A stretch of 64,000 nt of DNA from Pseudogemmatithrix sp031430835 (GTDB lineage Bacteria; Gemmatimonadota; Gemmatimonadetes; Gemmatimonadales; Gemmatimonadaceae), in NCBI GenBank assembly GCA_031430835.1, contig JANPCH010000052.1, positions 1-64,000 on the forward strand, given 5' to 3'. The notes below the pieces were generated by a model. It was not told where the DNA came from and made no database searches. It saw only the letters and a program-made list of their open reading frames with translations. Every line of letters begins with the position of its first letter. Position 1 is the first letter of the stretch. Both the position numbers and the translations under genes were made by a program. Positions 49,856 to 58,245 of the stretch are shown in pieces.

Positions 49856-50536
49856 ATGCGGATTACTTCAAATATCAAGCAACTGCCTGCGGCGGACGGC
49901 GGTGCTGATGCCGGATCAGGGGTGCGAGCGCTACCTTTCACGATCTGCGGCCGCCGTTGCTGTCGTCCGCCAACCGCCGTTCGCTCTCCGCCCCTTCGCC
50001 GTCCGCCGTCCATCTCCTTGCCCTCACCTTCCCGCCGCGGCAATCGTGGCCGCCGCCGTGGCGGAGCGAAGAAGACCGCCGCCTCCGCCTCGGTCCGACT
50101 CACCTCGGTTCCCACCGGACGCGCCGCCTATACCGAGACGCGCCGATGGCTCCTCGACCGCTTCGGGCCGGTGTGCGCGTACTGCGAACGGAAGGTCGCC
50201 GAGCGCACGATCACGCTCGACCACGTTACGCCGCGAAGAGGGCAGACCGCGTACGACCGGCGCGACAACCTCGTCCTCTGCTGCAAGTCGTGTAACGCAC
50301 TCAAGGCCGACAAGCCGATCCTCGCCTTCCTCCTTGGCAACCGAGCCCGCGTCATCGCGCTCTTCAAGTACGGCCAGCACCTGAGTCACCAGCTCGTCGA
50401 GATGGTGAAGGACCTCCTCCCGCCCGACGAGTGGCCCGCCCTGCCCGAGATCCACCACAAGAACCGGCCGCGCCGCAAGAGCGCCGCCGAGCTCTTCGGC
50501 GACGACGAAGGGCCCTCACCCTACTTGGATGCGTAA
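49856..50536 (+). CDS. HNH endonuclease-domain protein
   Basis: 226 residues from ATG 49856; GTG 49922 is another possible start. The first 75-80 residues are Arg/Pro/Ser-rich and partly encoded by repeat-like GC-rich DNA, so the true start may be later. The HNH nuclease module is clear: CAYCERKVAERTITLDHVTPRRG with LVLCCKSCNALKADK, four zinc-binding cysteines and the DH catalytic pair. Such proteins may nick or cut DNA or RNA. No methylase or restriction partner is adjacent. A C-terminal NRPRRKSAAELFG tail is basic. It is divergent from the aminobenzoate operon with only 32 bp between the starts. Confidence 0.8.
   Translation: MRITSNIKQLPAADGGADAGSGVRALPFTICGRRCCRPPTAVRSPPLRRPPSISLPSPSRRGNRGRRRGGAKKTAASASVRLTSVPTGRAAYTETRRWLLDRFGPVCAYCERKVAERTITLDHVTPRRGQTAYDRRDNLVLCCKSCNALKADKPILAFLLGNRARVIALFKYGQHLSHQLVEMVKDLLPPDEWPALPEIHHKNRPRRKSAAELFGDDEGPSPYLDA
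49890..49904 (+). repeat. Copy 2 of the 15-bp GC-rich repeat
   Basis: Identical to the 15-mer at 13602-13616, and about 95 bp from an inverted 12-nt copy at 49998-50009. It lies inside the low-complexity 5' part of the HNH gene, which suggests that part may be non-coding. Confidence 0.35.
49998..50009 (-). repeat. Inverted partial copy of the GC-rich repeat
   Basis: cgccgtccgccg, the reverse complement of 12 bases of the repeat at 49890-49904. Together they could fold into a long imperfect stem at the start of the HNH gene. Confidence 0.3.
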
Positions 50537-50545
50537 GAGGGACTG

Positions 50546-50932
50546 ATGGCGATCCGGACGGTGTTGACCCCGAACGCGCCCACGCCAGCGGGCCATTACT
50601 CCCAAGCGACGGTGCACGGCGGGCTCGTCTTCGTGGCCGGGCAGCTCGCGATCGATCCCGCCACGGGGGAACGGAAGCTCGGGAGCGTCGAAGAACAGAC
50701 GGAGCGGACGTTGCGGAACGTCGAAGCGATCCTGGTGGCCGCCGGCAGCGACCTCGCCCACGTGCTCACGATGACCGTCTACGTTGCCGATATGGAGCAC
50801 TGGGCCACCGTGAACGCCGTCTACGCCCGCGTCATGGGAGCGCACAAGCCGGCGCGCGCCATAGTGCCAACGGGACCACTCCACCACGGCTTCCTCGTTG
50901 AGATCGCCGCGATCGCCGCACTGAAGGCGTGA
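50546..50932 (+). CDS. RidA-family enamine/imine deaminase
   Basis: 128 residues with the full RidA pattern: PTPAGHYSQATVHGGLVFVAGQLAIDPATG, TLRNVEAILVAAGS, VLTMTVYVADMEHW, and the C-terminal signature YARVMGAHKPARAIVPTGPLHHGFLVEIAAIA. The catalytic arginine is in KPARAIV. It deaminates 2-aminoacrylate and related enamines produced by PLP dehydratases. A D-serine/D-threonine PLP enzyme is encoded 10 bp downstream, so RidA here probably clears that enzyme's reactive product (inference). It differs from the second RidA-family protein at 42108-42503. Confidence 0.9.
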   Translation: MAIRTVLTPNAPTPAGHYSQATVHGGLVFVAGQLAIDPATGERKLGSVEEQTERTLRNVEAILVAAGSDLAHVLTMTVYVADMEHWATVNAVYARVMGAHKPARAIVPTGPLHHGFLVEIAAIAALKA

Positions 50933-50942
50933 GCGAGGCGCG

Positions 50943-52067
50943 ATGAGCACGCTCGACGCGCTCGCGACACCGTCCCTCCTGCTCGACCTGGACCGCGCCA
51001 AGCGCAATGCCGCTCTTATCGGCCGGCGCGTGCGGTCCCTCGGCGCCCGACTCCGGCCGCACATCAAGACGCACAAGTGCATCGAGGTCGCGCGACTCCA
51101 GACCGCCGAAGGGTTCGCTGGCGTGACCGTCTCGACGCTCGCCGAGGCCCGCACCTTCGCCGCCAATGGGTTCGACGACATCACCTACGCCGTGCCGATC
51201 GAACGCGGGAAGTTCGAAGCCGCCGCTGCGCTCGCTCGGGACGGGGCGCGGTTGTCGCTGATCACCGATGACCCCTCGGTGCCGGGGCCTCTGGCCGAGG
51301 TGGCGCGTCGTGCGGGCGTGACGTTCGACGTCTTGGTGAAGGTCGACTGCGGCTACCATCGTTGCGGCGTCGATCCCGAGGGACCGCAGCTCCCCGAACT
51401 CGTGCACCGCATCGGCGAACGCACCGCACTCCGCTTCGCCGGTCTCCTCACGCACGCCGGGCATTCGTACCACGCGCGCTCGGTGGCCGCCGTGCGGGTG
51501 ATCGCCGCTGCCGAGCGCGACGTGATGTGCGCGGCCGCAGCGCGACTCGCCGACGCTGGGATCGCCGTGCCGATCGTCAGTGTCGGCTCGACCCCGACCA
51601 TCACGCACGTGGACCACCTCGAGGGCGTGCAGGAGGTCCGCGCCGGCAACTACATCTTCCACGATGTGACGCAGGTCGCGCTCGGCACCTGCGCGATCGA
51701 CCAGTGCGTGCTCTCGGTTCTCGCGTCCGTGGTCCAGCGCAGTGCGGTCCAGCGGCACGTCGTACTCGACGCCGGGGCGATCGCCCTGAGCAAGGACCGG
51801 GGTCCGGTGGAACTCGATGCGACCGCCGGCTATGGGCGCGTGTGCGCGCTCGACGGCGCGGATCTCGGACTTCGGGTCGCGAGCGTCTCGCAGGAGCACG
51901 GAGTCGTGCCGGTCGCCGATCCGGCGATGCTTGAGCGCCTGACGGTTGGCACGCGCGTCCGGGTGCTCGTCAATCACTCGTGCCTGACCGCGGCCCAGCA
52001 CGCCGAGTATGCGGTCCACGAGGGAATGGACGTAGTGGACCGCTGGGCGATCCATCGCGGGTGGTAG
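50943..52067 (+). CDS. D-serine dehydratase/D-threonine aldolase-like PLP enzyme
   Basis: 374 residues of fold type III (alanine-racemase-like TIM barrel plus beta domain). The PLP lysine is in LRPHIKTHKCIEVARL (Lys42). The barrel continues with LVKVDCGYHRCGVDP, LTHAGHSYHARSV, VSVGSTPTITH. The metal site of the family appears as VLVNHSCLTAAQH (His-X-Cys) near the C-terminus, as in Zn-dependent D-serine dehydratases. It either dehydrates D-serine to pyruvate plus ammonia or cleaves D-threonine to glycine plus acetaldehyde; sequence alone does not decide. Coupled with RidA upstream. Confidence 0.85.
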   Translation: MSTLDALATPSLLLDLDRAKRNAALIGRRVRSLGARLRPHIKTHKCIEVARLQTAEGFAGVTVSTLAEARTFAANGFDDITYAVPIERGKFEAAAALARDGARLSLITDDPSVPGPLAEVARRAGVTFDVLVKVDCGYHRCGVDPEGPQLPELVHRIGERTALRFAGLLTHAGHSYHARSVAAVRVIAAAERDVMCAAAARLADAGIAVPIVSVGSTPTITHVDHLEGVQEVRAGNYIFHDVTQVALGTCAIDQCVLSVLASVVQRSAVQRHVVLDAGAIALSKDRGPVELDATAGYGRVCALDGADLGLRVASVSQEHGVVPVADPAMLERLTVGTRVRVLVNHSCLTAAQHAEYAVHEGMDVVDRWAIHRGW

Positions 52068-52111
52068 GATGCGATTCCCAGCGGCGGACGTCCCTCATCC
52101 GTAAGAGACTT

Positions 52112-54649
52112 GTGCCTGTCCCCCACATCGAAGTCCTTTCCCGGCCGGCCTGTGCCGGCACGGTGTTCGCGTGCCTCGTCGCGCTCCTCACGACGACGGT
52201 CGATGCGCGCGCCCAGTCCGGTCTGCCCCCTGGACAAACTGCTCGCGCCGCGCGGAGCTCCGAAACGATCCAACTCGACGGCAGGAGCGACGACCGAGTG
52301 TGGAGCAGCGCGCCGATCTCCGACGAGTTCTTCGAGTTCACGCCGGCCGAGGCGGCGCCAGCGCGATATCGCACGACGGTGCAGGTCGCGTACGACGACC
52401 GCACGCTCTACGTCTTCGTCCGCGCGTTCGACCCGCGTCCCGATTCGCTCGTGATGCTCCTCTCGCGTCGCGACGTTCGCACGCCGTCGGACTGGATCAA
52501 GATCGTGATCGACGGCTTCCACGACCGACGCACCGCCCTGCAGTTCATGGTGAACCCGGCCGGTGTCAAGCGCGATGCGACCGTCTACAACGACATCCAG
52601 GAGGACAACGCGTGGGATGGCGTATGGGACGTCGCCGTGCAGGTCGACTCCCTGGGGTGGACCGCCGAGTACGCGATCCCCTTCAGCCAGCTCCGCTACA
52701 CGCCGAAGGATTCGCCGGTGTTCGGTTTCGGCGTGTGGCGCGACATCGCGCGTTACGGTGAGCGCGTCTCGTGGCCGACCTACCGTCCCTCGCGACAGAC
52801 CTTCGCCTCGCAGCTCGGCGACCTCGTCGGCATCGCGGGGGTGGGACGGAACCGCCGGCTCGAGGTGCTCCCCTATTTCGTGAGCAAGAATGTCAGTCTT
52901 CCCGACGTCGCGGGATTCACCCACCCGCAGCAGCAGAGTGCGGGGTTGGACATCAGGGCCGGGCTCACGAGCAACGTTACGCTCGACGCGACCTTCAATC
53001 CCGATTTCGGACAGGTGGAGGCCGATCCAGCGGTGCTCAACCTGTCGGCCTTCGAGGTGCGATTCGAAGAGCGCCGCCCCTTCTTCCAAGAGGGGATCAA
53101 CCTCTTCCGCTGTAACGGACCCTGCGAAGGGATCTTCTATACGCGCCGCGTCGGGCGCTCGCCTCAGTTGCGCACCGATCCGCGCGACCCACGGTTCAGC
53201 ACGATCCAGGCTGCGGCGAAGGTGACCGGTCGGTTCGAGGGAGGGACGCAGTTCGGGTTCGTCGTCGCGTCGTCGGCCAAGGAACTCGGGGTGAGTGGCC
53301 AGACCATCGAGCCCCGCACGACCACGCTCGTCGGTCGACTCGTGCAGGACTTCCGCGGCGGCCGTTCGCAGGTCGGCACGATGGTGACATCGCTCACCCG
53401 TGACCTCGATGCCAACACCGAGGACTTCCTGCGGCGGAGCGCCTCCTCCCTGTTGATCCAGGGCTACCACCGGTTCGCCGATCGGTGGGAGCTCTCCGGC
53501 TACTCCGGCCACTCGATCGCCAGGGGGAGTCCGGTGGCGATCGCGGCGACGCAGCGGTCGAGTGTCCACTACTTCCAGCGCCCCGATCACGAGATGGAGT
53601 ACGACTCCACCAGAACGCAGATGGCGGGAGGGGTCACCTCGGCGACGATCCGCCGGTACGCCGGTCAGGTGCGGTGGGAGACGACGACGCGCTACGCCGA
53701 GGCAGGCACCGAACTCAACGACCTCGGCTTCGTCACGCTGGTGAACGACGTCCAACTCAGGAACCAGCTCGTCCTCCTCACCACCGCGCCGGGCGGCTGG
53801 TATCGGCAGTTGAATGGCGTGGTGAGCGTCGAGAACCACTGGACGACCGGTGGCCTGCCGACGGGGCTCACCCTCCAGGCCCACGGCTCGACGTCGCTCA
53901 AGAACTTCTGGTCCGCGGCGTTCACCCTGAATGGGTCGCAACTGGGAGCGACGCACTGCGTCTCCTGCGCCCGCGGCGGACCGGCCCTCCGGCTCTCGCC
54001 TCGCACCCGACTGAGCCTCTACCTCGCGGGTGACGACCGCCGTGCGGTGCGCCCCGAGTTCGACGTCGAGTTCGCCACCGCTGATGATGGACGTTCGTGG
54101 TCGAGCGAGATCTCGGCGGGATTGCTCGGGCGCATCGGGGCTCGGACGTCGATCGAGATCGACGGGAACCTCGAGAAGAGCGTCAACAATGCGCAGTGGG
54201 TCGCGACCTACGGGTCGACACTCACCGACACCGCGCACTTCACCTTCGCGCGGCTCCGGCAGCGCACGGTCGAGCTGTCGGCCCGGACCAACGTGACCCT
54301 GACGCCCGAGCTGAGCGTACAGCTCTACGCGCAGCCTTTCATCGCGACCGGCGTCTACAGCGATTGGCGCGAGATGGTGGATCCCCGCGCGGTGGCCTAT
54401 GCGGACCGGTTCGCGCCGTGGGGGACGGGAGCGGCGCCCGAGGGATTCAACGAGTGGCAGTTCAACTCCAACCTCGTGCTCCGCTGGGAGTATCGCCCGG
54501 GCTCGGTGCTCTTCCTCGTGTGGCAACAGGGTCGCGACGGGGAGGGCGTGCCAGGGGCGTTCGACGCGAGGGGTGATTTCGTCGATCTCTTCGCCACGCG
54601 CCCCGACAATACCATCCTTCTCAAACTGTCGTACTGGTTCAACCCATAA
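52112..54649 (+). CDS. DUF5916 outer-membrane-type protein with CBM9-like domain
   Basis: 845 residues from a GTG at 52112 whose translation begins with a signal peptide ending in ARAQ. A CBM9-like N-terminal beta domain (about residues 50-225: IQLDGRSDDRVWSSAPISDEF, VAYDDRTLYVFVRAFDPRP, WDGVWDVAVQVDSLGWTAEYAIPF) precedes a long DUF5916 region with beta-barrel-like strands and a terminal aromatic strand ILLKLSYWFNP. Proteins like this are frequent in Gemmatimonadota and Bacteroidota. They are thought to sit in the outer membrane and bind or move ligands, but none is established. The barrel assignment is inferred. Confidence 0.82.
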   Translation: MPVPHIEVLSRPACAGTVFACLVALLTTTVDARAQSGLPPGQTARAARSSETIQLDGRSDDRVWSSAPISDEFFEFTPAEAAPARYRTTVQVAYDDRTLYVFVRAFDPRPDSLVMLLSRRDVRTPSDWIKIVIDGFHDRRTALQFMVNPAGVKRDATVYNDIQEDNAWDGVWDVAVQVDSLGWTAEYAIPFSQLRYTPKDSPVFGFGVWRDIARYGERVSWPTYRPSRQTFASQLGDLVGIAGVGRNRRLEVLPYFVSKNVSLPDVAGFTHPQQQSAGLDIRAGLTSNVTLDATFNPDFGQVEADPAVLNLSAFEVRFEERRPFFQEGINLFRCNGPCEGIFYTRRVGRSPQLRTDPRDPRFSTIQAAAKVTGRFEGGTQFGFVVASSAKELGVSGQTIEPRTTTLVGRLVQDFRGGRSQVGTMVTSLTRDLDANTEDFLRRSASSLLIQGYHRFADRWELSGYSGHSIARGSPVAIAATQRSSVHYFQRPDHEMEYDSTRTQMAGGVTSATIRRYAGQVRWETTTRYAEAGTELNDLGFVTLVNDVQLRNQLVLLTTAPGGWYRQLNGVVSVENHWTTGGLPTGLTLQAHGSTSLKNFWSAAFTLNGSQLGATHCVSCARGGPALRLSPRTRLSLYLAGDDRRAVRPEFDVEFATADDGRSWSSEISAGLLGRIGARTSIEIDGNLEKSVNNAQWVATYGSTLTDTAHFTFARLRQRTVELSARTNVTLTPELSVQLYAQPFIATGVYSDWREMVDPRAVAYADRFAPWGTGAAPEGFNEWQFNSNLVLRWEYRPGSVLFLVWQQGRDGEGVPGAFDARGDFVDLFATRPDNTILLKLSYWFNP

Positions 54650-54669
54650 GCGAAGCGGCATATTCCTGC

Positions 54670-56334
54670 ATGCCGCTCTTCCCCGACACCACGCGCGATG
54701 TCCGCCGTGTGATCCTCGCGTCGTCCCTCGGTACGGTCTTCGAGTGGTACGACTTCTACCTGTACGGATCGCTCGCGGCGATCATCAGCCGACAGTTCTT
54801 CTCCGGCGTGAACCCGACCGCGGCCTTCATCTTCGCGCTCCTCGCCTTCGCGGCCGGGTTCGCGGTGCGGCCCTTCGGCGCGCTCTTCTTCGGGCGACTT
54901 GGTGACCTCGTCGGGCGCAAGCACACGTTCCTGATCACGATCGTGATCATGGGAGTCTCGACCTTCGTCGTTGGGATCCTCCCTTCGTACGCGACGATCG
55001 GATTCGCCGCGCCGGTGATCCTGGTGCTGCTGCGACTCCTACAGGGACTGGCGCTTGGCGGTGAGTACGGTGGTGCCGCCACGTATGTCGCCGAGCATGC
55101 GCCGCACGGTCAGCGAGGGGCCTACACGGCGTGGATCCAGACGACCGCGACGCTGGGTCTCTTTCTCTCGTTGCTCGTGATCCTGGGCTGCCGGGTCCTC
55201 CTCGGGACCGAGGCGTTCGAGGCGTGGGGTTGGCGCATCCCCTTCCTCGTCTCGCTCCTGCTGCTCGGCATCTCGGTCTGGATCCGTCTCAAGCTCGACG
55301 AATCGCCGGTCTTCAAGGCGATGAAAGCCGACGGGACCCGGTCGAAGGCGCCGCTCCGCGAGTCATTCGCCGAGTGGGGGAACCTCAAGATCGTGCTGCT
55401 CGCACTCTTCGGGCTCACCGCCGGGCAGGCCGTTGTCTGGTACACCGGCCAGTTCTACACCCTCTTCTTCCTCACGCAGACGCTCAAGGTGGAGTCCGGC
55501 ACCGCCAACATCCTCGTCGCGACCTCGCTGCTGCTGGGCACGCCCTTCTTCGTGGTCTTCGGCACGCTCTCTGACCGGATCGGACGGAAGCGGATCATCC
55601 TCACGGGCTGTCTCCTCGCTGCGGCGACGTACTTCCCGCTCTTCCGGGCGCTCACGCACTTCGCGAATCCGGCGCTCGAAGCGGCGCAGGAGCGCGCACC
55701 AGTGGTCGTCTTGGCCGACCCGGCGGGATGTTCGGTGCAGTTCAACCCGGTCGGGACCAGCAAGTTCACCTCGCCCTGTGACGTGGCGAAGGCCGCGCTG
55801 GTATCTCGTGGCGTGCCGTATCACAACGAGGGAACGGCGTCGGCGACGGTGGAGATCCGCGTGGGCGCGACGACGATCCCGTCATTCGACGCGACGGCGA
55901 GCGATGCCGCGGCACGCCGCACGAGCTTTGACGGCGCGCTGCGCGCGGCACTCGACACCGCCGGGTATCCGGTGAAGGCCGATCCGGCGCGGATCGACAA
56001 GCCGATGGTCGTGCTGGTCCTCTGGGTCCTCGTGATCTATGTGACGCTCGTCTACGGACCGATCGCTGCGATGCTGGTCGAGATGTTCCCGTCACGGATC
56101 CGGTACACGTCGATGTCGCTCCCCTATCACATCGGCAACGGATGGTTCGGCGGATTCCTGCCGACCACGGCGTTCGCGATCGTCGCCGCCAAGGGGGACA
56201 TCTACGCCGGTCTCTGGTATCCGGTGGTGGTCGCCCTGATGACGTTCGTCATCGGCGCGCTCTTCCTGCGCGAGACCAAGGACGTCGATTTCCTCGCAGT
56301 GGACAACGCGCGCCCGGCGCGCCGGACGGCGTGA
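54670..56334 (+). CDS. MHS-family MFS symporter
   Basis: 554 residues with 12 predicted membrane helices. The metabolite:H+ symporter signature is seen in SLGTVFEWYDFYLYGSLAAI and FGRLGDLVGRKHTFL; LLRLLQGLALGGEYGGAATYVAEHAP is also typical. A loop of about 110 residues with two cysteines (about residues 335-440, CSVQFNPVGTSKFTSPCDVAK) follows the eighth or ninth helix, which is known in larger MHS members. Likely substrates are dicarboxylates, betaine-like compounds or aromatic acids. The stop overlaps the next gene's start by 1 nt. Confidence 0.88.
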   Translation: MPLFPDTTRDVRRVILASSLGTVFEWYDFYLYGSLAAIISRQFFSGVNPTAAFIFALLAFAAGFAVRPFGALFFGRLGDLVGRKHTFLITIVIMGVSTFVVGILPSYATIGFAAPVILVLLRLLQGLALGGEYGGAATYVAEHAPHGQRGAYTAWIQTTATLGLFLSLLVILGCRVLLGTEAFEAWGWRIPFLVSLLLLGISVWIRLKLDESPVFKAMKADGTRSKAPLRESFAEWGNLKIVLLALFGLTAGQAVVWYTGQFYTLFFLTQTLKVESGTANILVATSLLLGTPFFVVFGTLSDRIGRKRIILTGCLLAAATYFPLFRALTHFANPALEAAQERAPVVVLADPAGCSVQFNPVGTSKFTSPCDVAKAALVSRGVPYHNEGTASATVEIRVGATTIPSFDATASDAAARRTSFDGALRAALDTAGYPVKADPARIDKPMVVLVLWVLVIYVTLVYGPIAAMLVEMFPSRIRYTSMSLPYHIGNGWFGGFLPTTAFAIVAAKGDIYAGLWYPVVVALMTFVIGALFLRETKDVDFLAVDNARPARRTA

Positions 56335-57056
56335 TGGGAAGGACCGCGGTGCTTCTCCGTTCGGCGGCGGCGTTCTTCGCGACGCTCCTGCTCCTCCTCG
56401 GGCCACGAGCGCTCGCGGCGCAGGCCGATGCGACGAGGCCTCCGCGTGGGCATTTCGAGGTCTGGGGAGGATTCGCGCGAGGCTCGTCGGAGTGGGGTGC
56501 CCTCGGCGAGACGCCCGGGATGAACCTCGGTCTCATCGCGCTGCGATGGTCGAGTCCACTCGGGCAGCCACGAGCCGTCGGTGCGATCCCTCGTTGGGAG
56601 ATCTCGTTCGACGTGATCCCGCTCGCCCGGATCTCGACGCCGCTCAGGAGCTTCAGACCCTGTCTCGTCGGGCCGATCTGCGTCTTGCCGCCGCCGCCCA
56701 ACGGCGATGAAGGGTTCTTCCCTGATGAGTCGCCATTTGCGGTGGGCGTCAACCCGATCGGTCTCACGCGGCGTTTCTCCCTCACGCCGATCCTCACTTC
56801 GACGATCGGCGCAACCGCGGGCGCGCTTCTCTTCGGTGAGCCAGTTCCCACGACTGCCGCCTCGGCCTTCAACTTCACGGCGTCGCTCGAACTCGGCGTT
56901 CGGATCGGCCGGCCGACCGGCCGGACCTTCAGCGTCACGTACCGCGCGCTCCATCTCTCCAACGGTGGCCTTCGGTTCGAGAATCCCGCCGTGCTTTCGC
57001 ACGTCGTTTCGCTCGGACTCCAGGTGCCACGAGCGGAGCGTCGCCGCGAGCGGTAG
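56334..57056 (+). CDS. PagL-like acyloxyacyl hydrolase, secreted
   Basis: 240 residues. A signal peptide (LLRSAAAFFATLLLLLGPRALAAQ) is followed by an eight-stranded-barrel-like pattern ending in SVTYRALHLSNGGLRFENP and a final strand VVSLGLQVP. The HLSNGG segment carries the His-Ser pair characteristic of PagL lipid A 3-O-deacylase. It would remodel lipid A in the outer membrane. Its ATG overlaps the MFS stop (TGATG), a pairing with no obvious reason. Sequence similarity is short, so confidence is moderate. Confidence 0.6.
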   Translation: MGRTAVLLRSAAAFFATLLLLLGPRALAAQADATRPPRGHFEVWGGFARGSSEWGALGETPGMNLGLIALRWSSPLGQPRAVGAIPRWEISFDVIPLARISTPLRSFRPCLVGPICVLPPPPNGDEGFFPDESPFAVGVNPIGLTRRFSLTPILTSTIGATAGALLFGEPVPTTAASAFNFTASLELGVRIGRPTGRTFSVTYRALHLSNGGLRFENPAVLSHVVSLGLQVPRAERRRER

Positions 57057-57090
57057 ACTGGTGGGAACCGCTTGCGCCCGGAGTAGTCGT

Positions 57091-58245
57091 GTGAGCCGAC
57101 TCCCCTTCGTCCCACTCCTCGTCGCGACAGTCGGCGCTTGCGCTGACCTTCGCGGCGCCCCGGTGCAGAACGAGGCCATCCGCTCCCCGACACCACCTTC
57201 GATCGAAGGTGTGGTGCGAGCCGAGACGGTGGCGCGACGGCTCGAGTGGCCCTGGGCCCTCGCCTTCATGCCCGACGGTCGTCTGCTCGTGACCGAGCGG
57301 CCGGGGCGACTGCGGATCGTCGGGATGGACGGGACGGTCTCGGCGCCGCTCGGCGGCGTGCCCGCCGTATACGCGCAAGGACAGGGTGGGTTGCTCGACG
57401 TCGCGCTCGACCCCTCCTTCGCGACGAATCGGCTCGTCTACCTGAGTTACGCAGAACCGGGAGAGGAAGGCGCCGGCACGGCGGTGGCTCGTGGGACGCT
57501 CGGCGCGAGCGGCCTCGAGAACGTGACGGTGATCTACCGCCAGACGCCGAAGCTCGCCGGTTCGGGGCATTTCGGGTCGCGACTCGTCTTCGCGAACGAC
57601 GGGACCCTCTTCCTCACGCTGGGGGACCGGCAGAACTACCGTGAGCGCGCGCAGGATCTCACGATGGGTCAGGGGAAGTTCGTGCGGATCAATCCCGATG
57701 GGAGCATCCCATCCGACAATCCGTTCGTTGGTCGCCGCGACGCGCGGGCCGAGATCTGGTCGTACGGCCATCGCAATGGACAGGCGGCGACGCTCGATCC
57801 GGAGACCGGCCAGTTATGGACGGTCGAACATGGTGCACGCGGGGGCGACGAGCTGAATCATCCCGAGCGGGGACTCAACTACGGCTGGCCGGTGATCACG
57901 TACGGCCGCGACTACTCGGGCGCGAAGATCGGTGAAGGGACGGCGAAGCCTGGGATGGAGCAACCCGTCTACTACTGGGATCCGGTGATCGCGCCCTCGG
58001 GGATGATCATCTACAACGGCGATTCGATCCCGGGATGGAAGGGAAGCTTCCTGATCGGCTCGCTGACCCCGGGCGCGCTCGTGCGGCTCGAGATGCAGGG
58101 CGGCCGCGTGATGAAGGAGACGCGCTACCTCGGCGACCTCCGCGAACGGATCCGCGACGTGCAGCAGGGACCAGATGGATTCGTCTACCTCCTGACCGAC
58201 AGCCAAGCGGGTCGGGTGCTGCGGGTTCGCCCGGTCTCGCGATGA
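57091..58245 (+). CDS. PQQ-dependent aldose sugar dehydrogenase-type propeller lipoprotein
   Basis: 384 residues from a GTG with GGAG about 8 nt upstream. The lipobox is TVGAC. A six-bladed beta-propeller of soluble glucose dehydrogenase/YliI type follows: RLEWPWALAFMPDGRLLVTERPG, GQGGLLDVALDPSF, GSGHFGSRLVFANDGTLFLTLGD, IWSYGHRNGQAATLDPETG and WTVEHGARGGDELNHPERG. The EHGARGGDE region is the PQQ/calcium signature, so oxidation of aldoses with PQQ is likely. No PQQ synthesis genes are in the window. The TPR gene overlaps its stop (ATGA at 58242). Confidence 0.87.
   Translation: MSRLPFVPLLVATVGACADLRGAPVQNEAIRSPTPPSIEGVVRAETVARRLEWPWALAFMPDGRLLVTERPGRLRIVGMDGTVSAPLGGVPAVYAQGQGGLLDVALDPSFATNRLVYLSYAEPGEEGAGTAVARGTLGASGLENVTVIYRQTPKLAGSGHFGSRLVFANDGTLFLTLGDRQNYRERAQDLTMGQGKFVRINPDGSIPSDNPFVGRRDARAEIWSYGHRNGQAATLDPETGQLWTVEHGARGGDELNHPERGLNYGWPVITYGRDYSGAKIGEGTAKPGMEQPVYYWDPVIAPSGMIIYNGDSIPGWKGSFLIGSLTPGALVRLEMQGGRVMKETRYLGDLRERIRDVQQGPDGFVYLLTDSQAGRVLRVRPVSR

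Noticed and set aside
49843..49911. Small 22-codon frame starting ATG 49843 just ahead of the HNH gene
   Set aside because: The purine-rich stretch overlaps the ATG instead of preceding it, and the frame runs into the GC-rich repeat; no support for a real peptide.
49856..50536. HNH protein as part of a restriction or defence system
   Set aside because: No methylase, helicase or other defence gene is adjacent; neighbours are metabolic.
55670..56010. Large two-cysteine loop inserted in the MFS transporter
   Set aside because: Looks like a novel fusion but is, to my knowledge, a feature of the larger MHS-family transporters.
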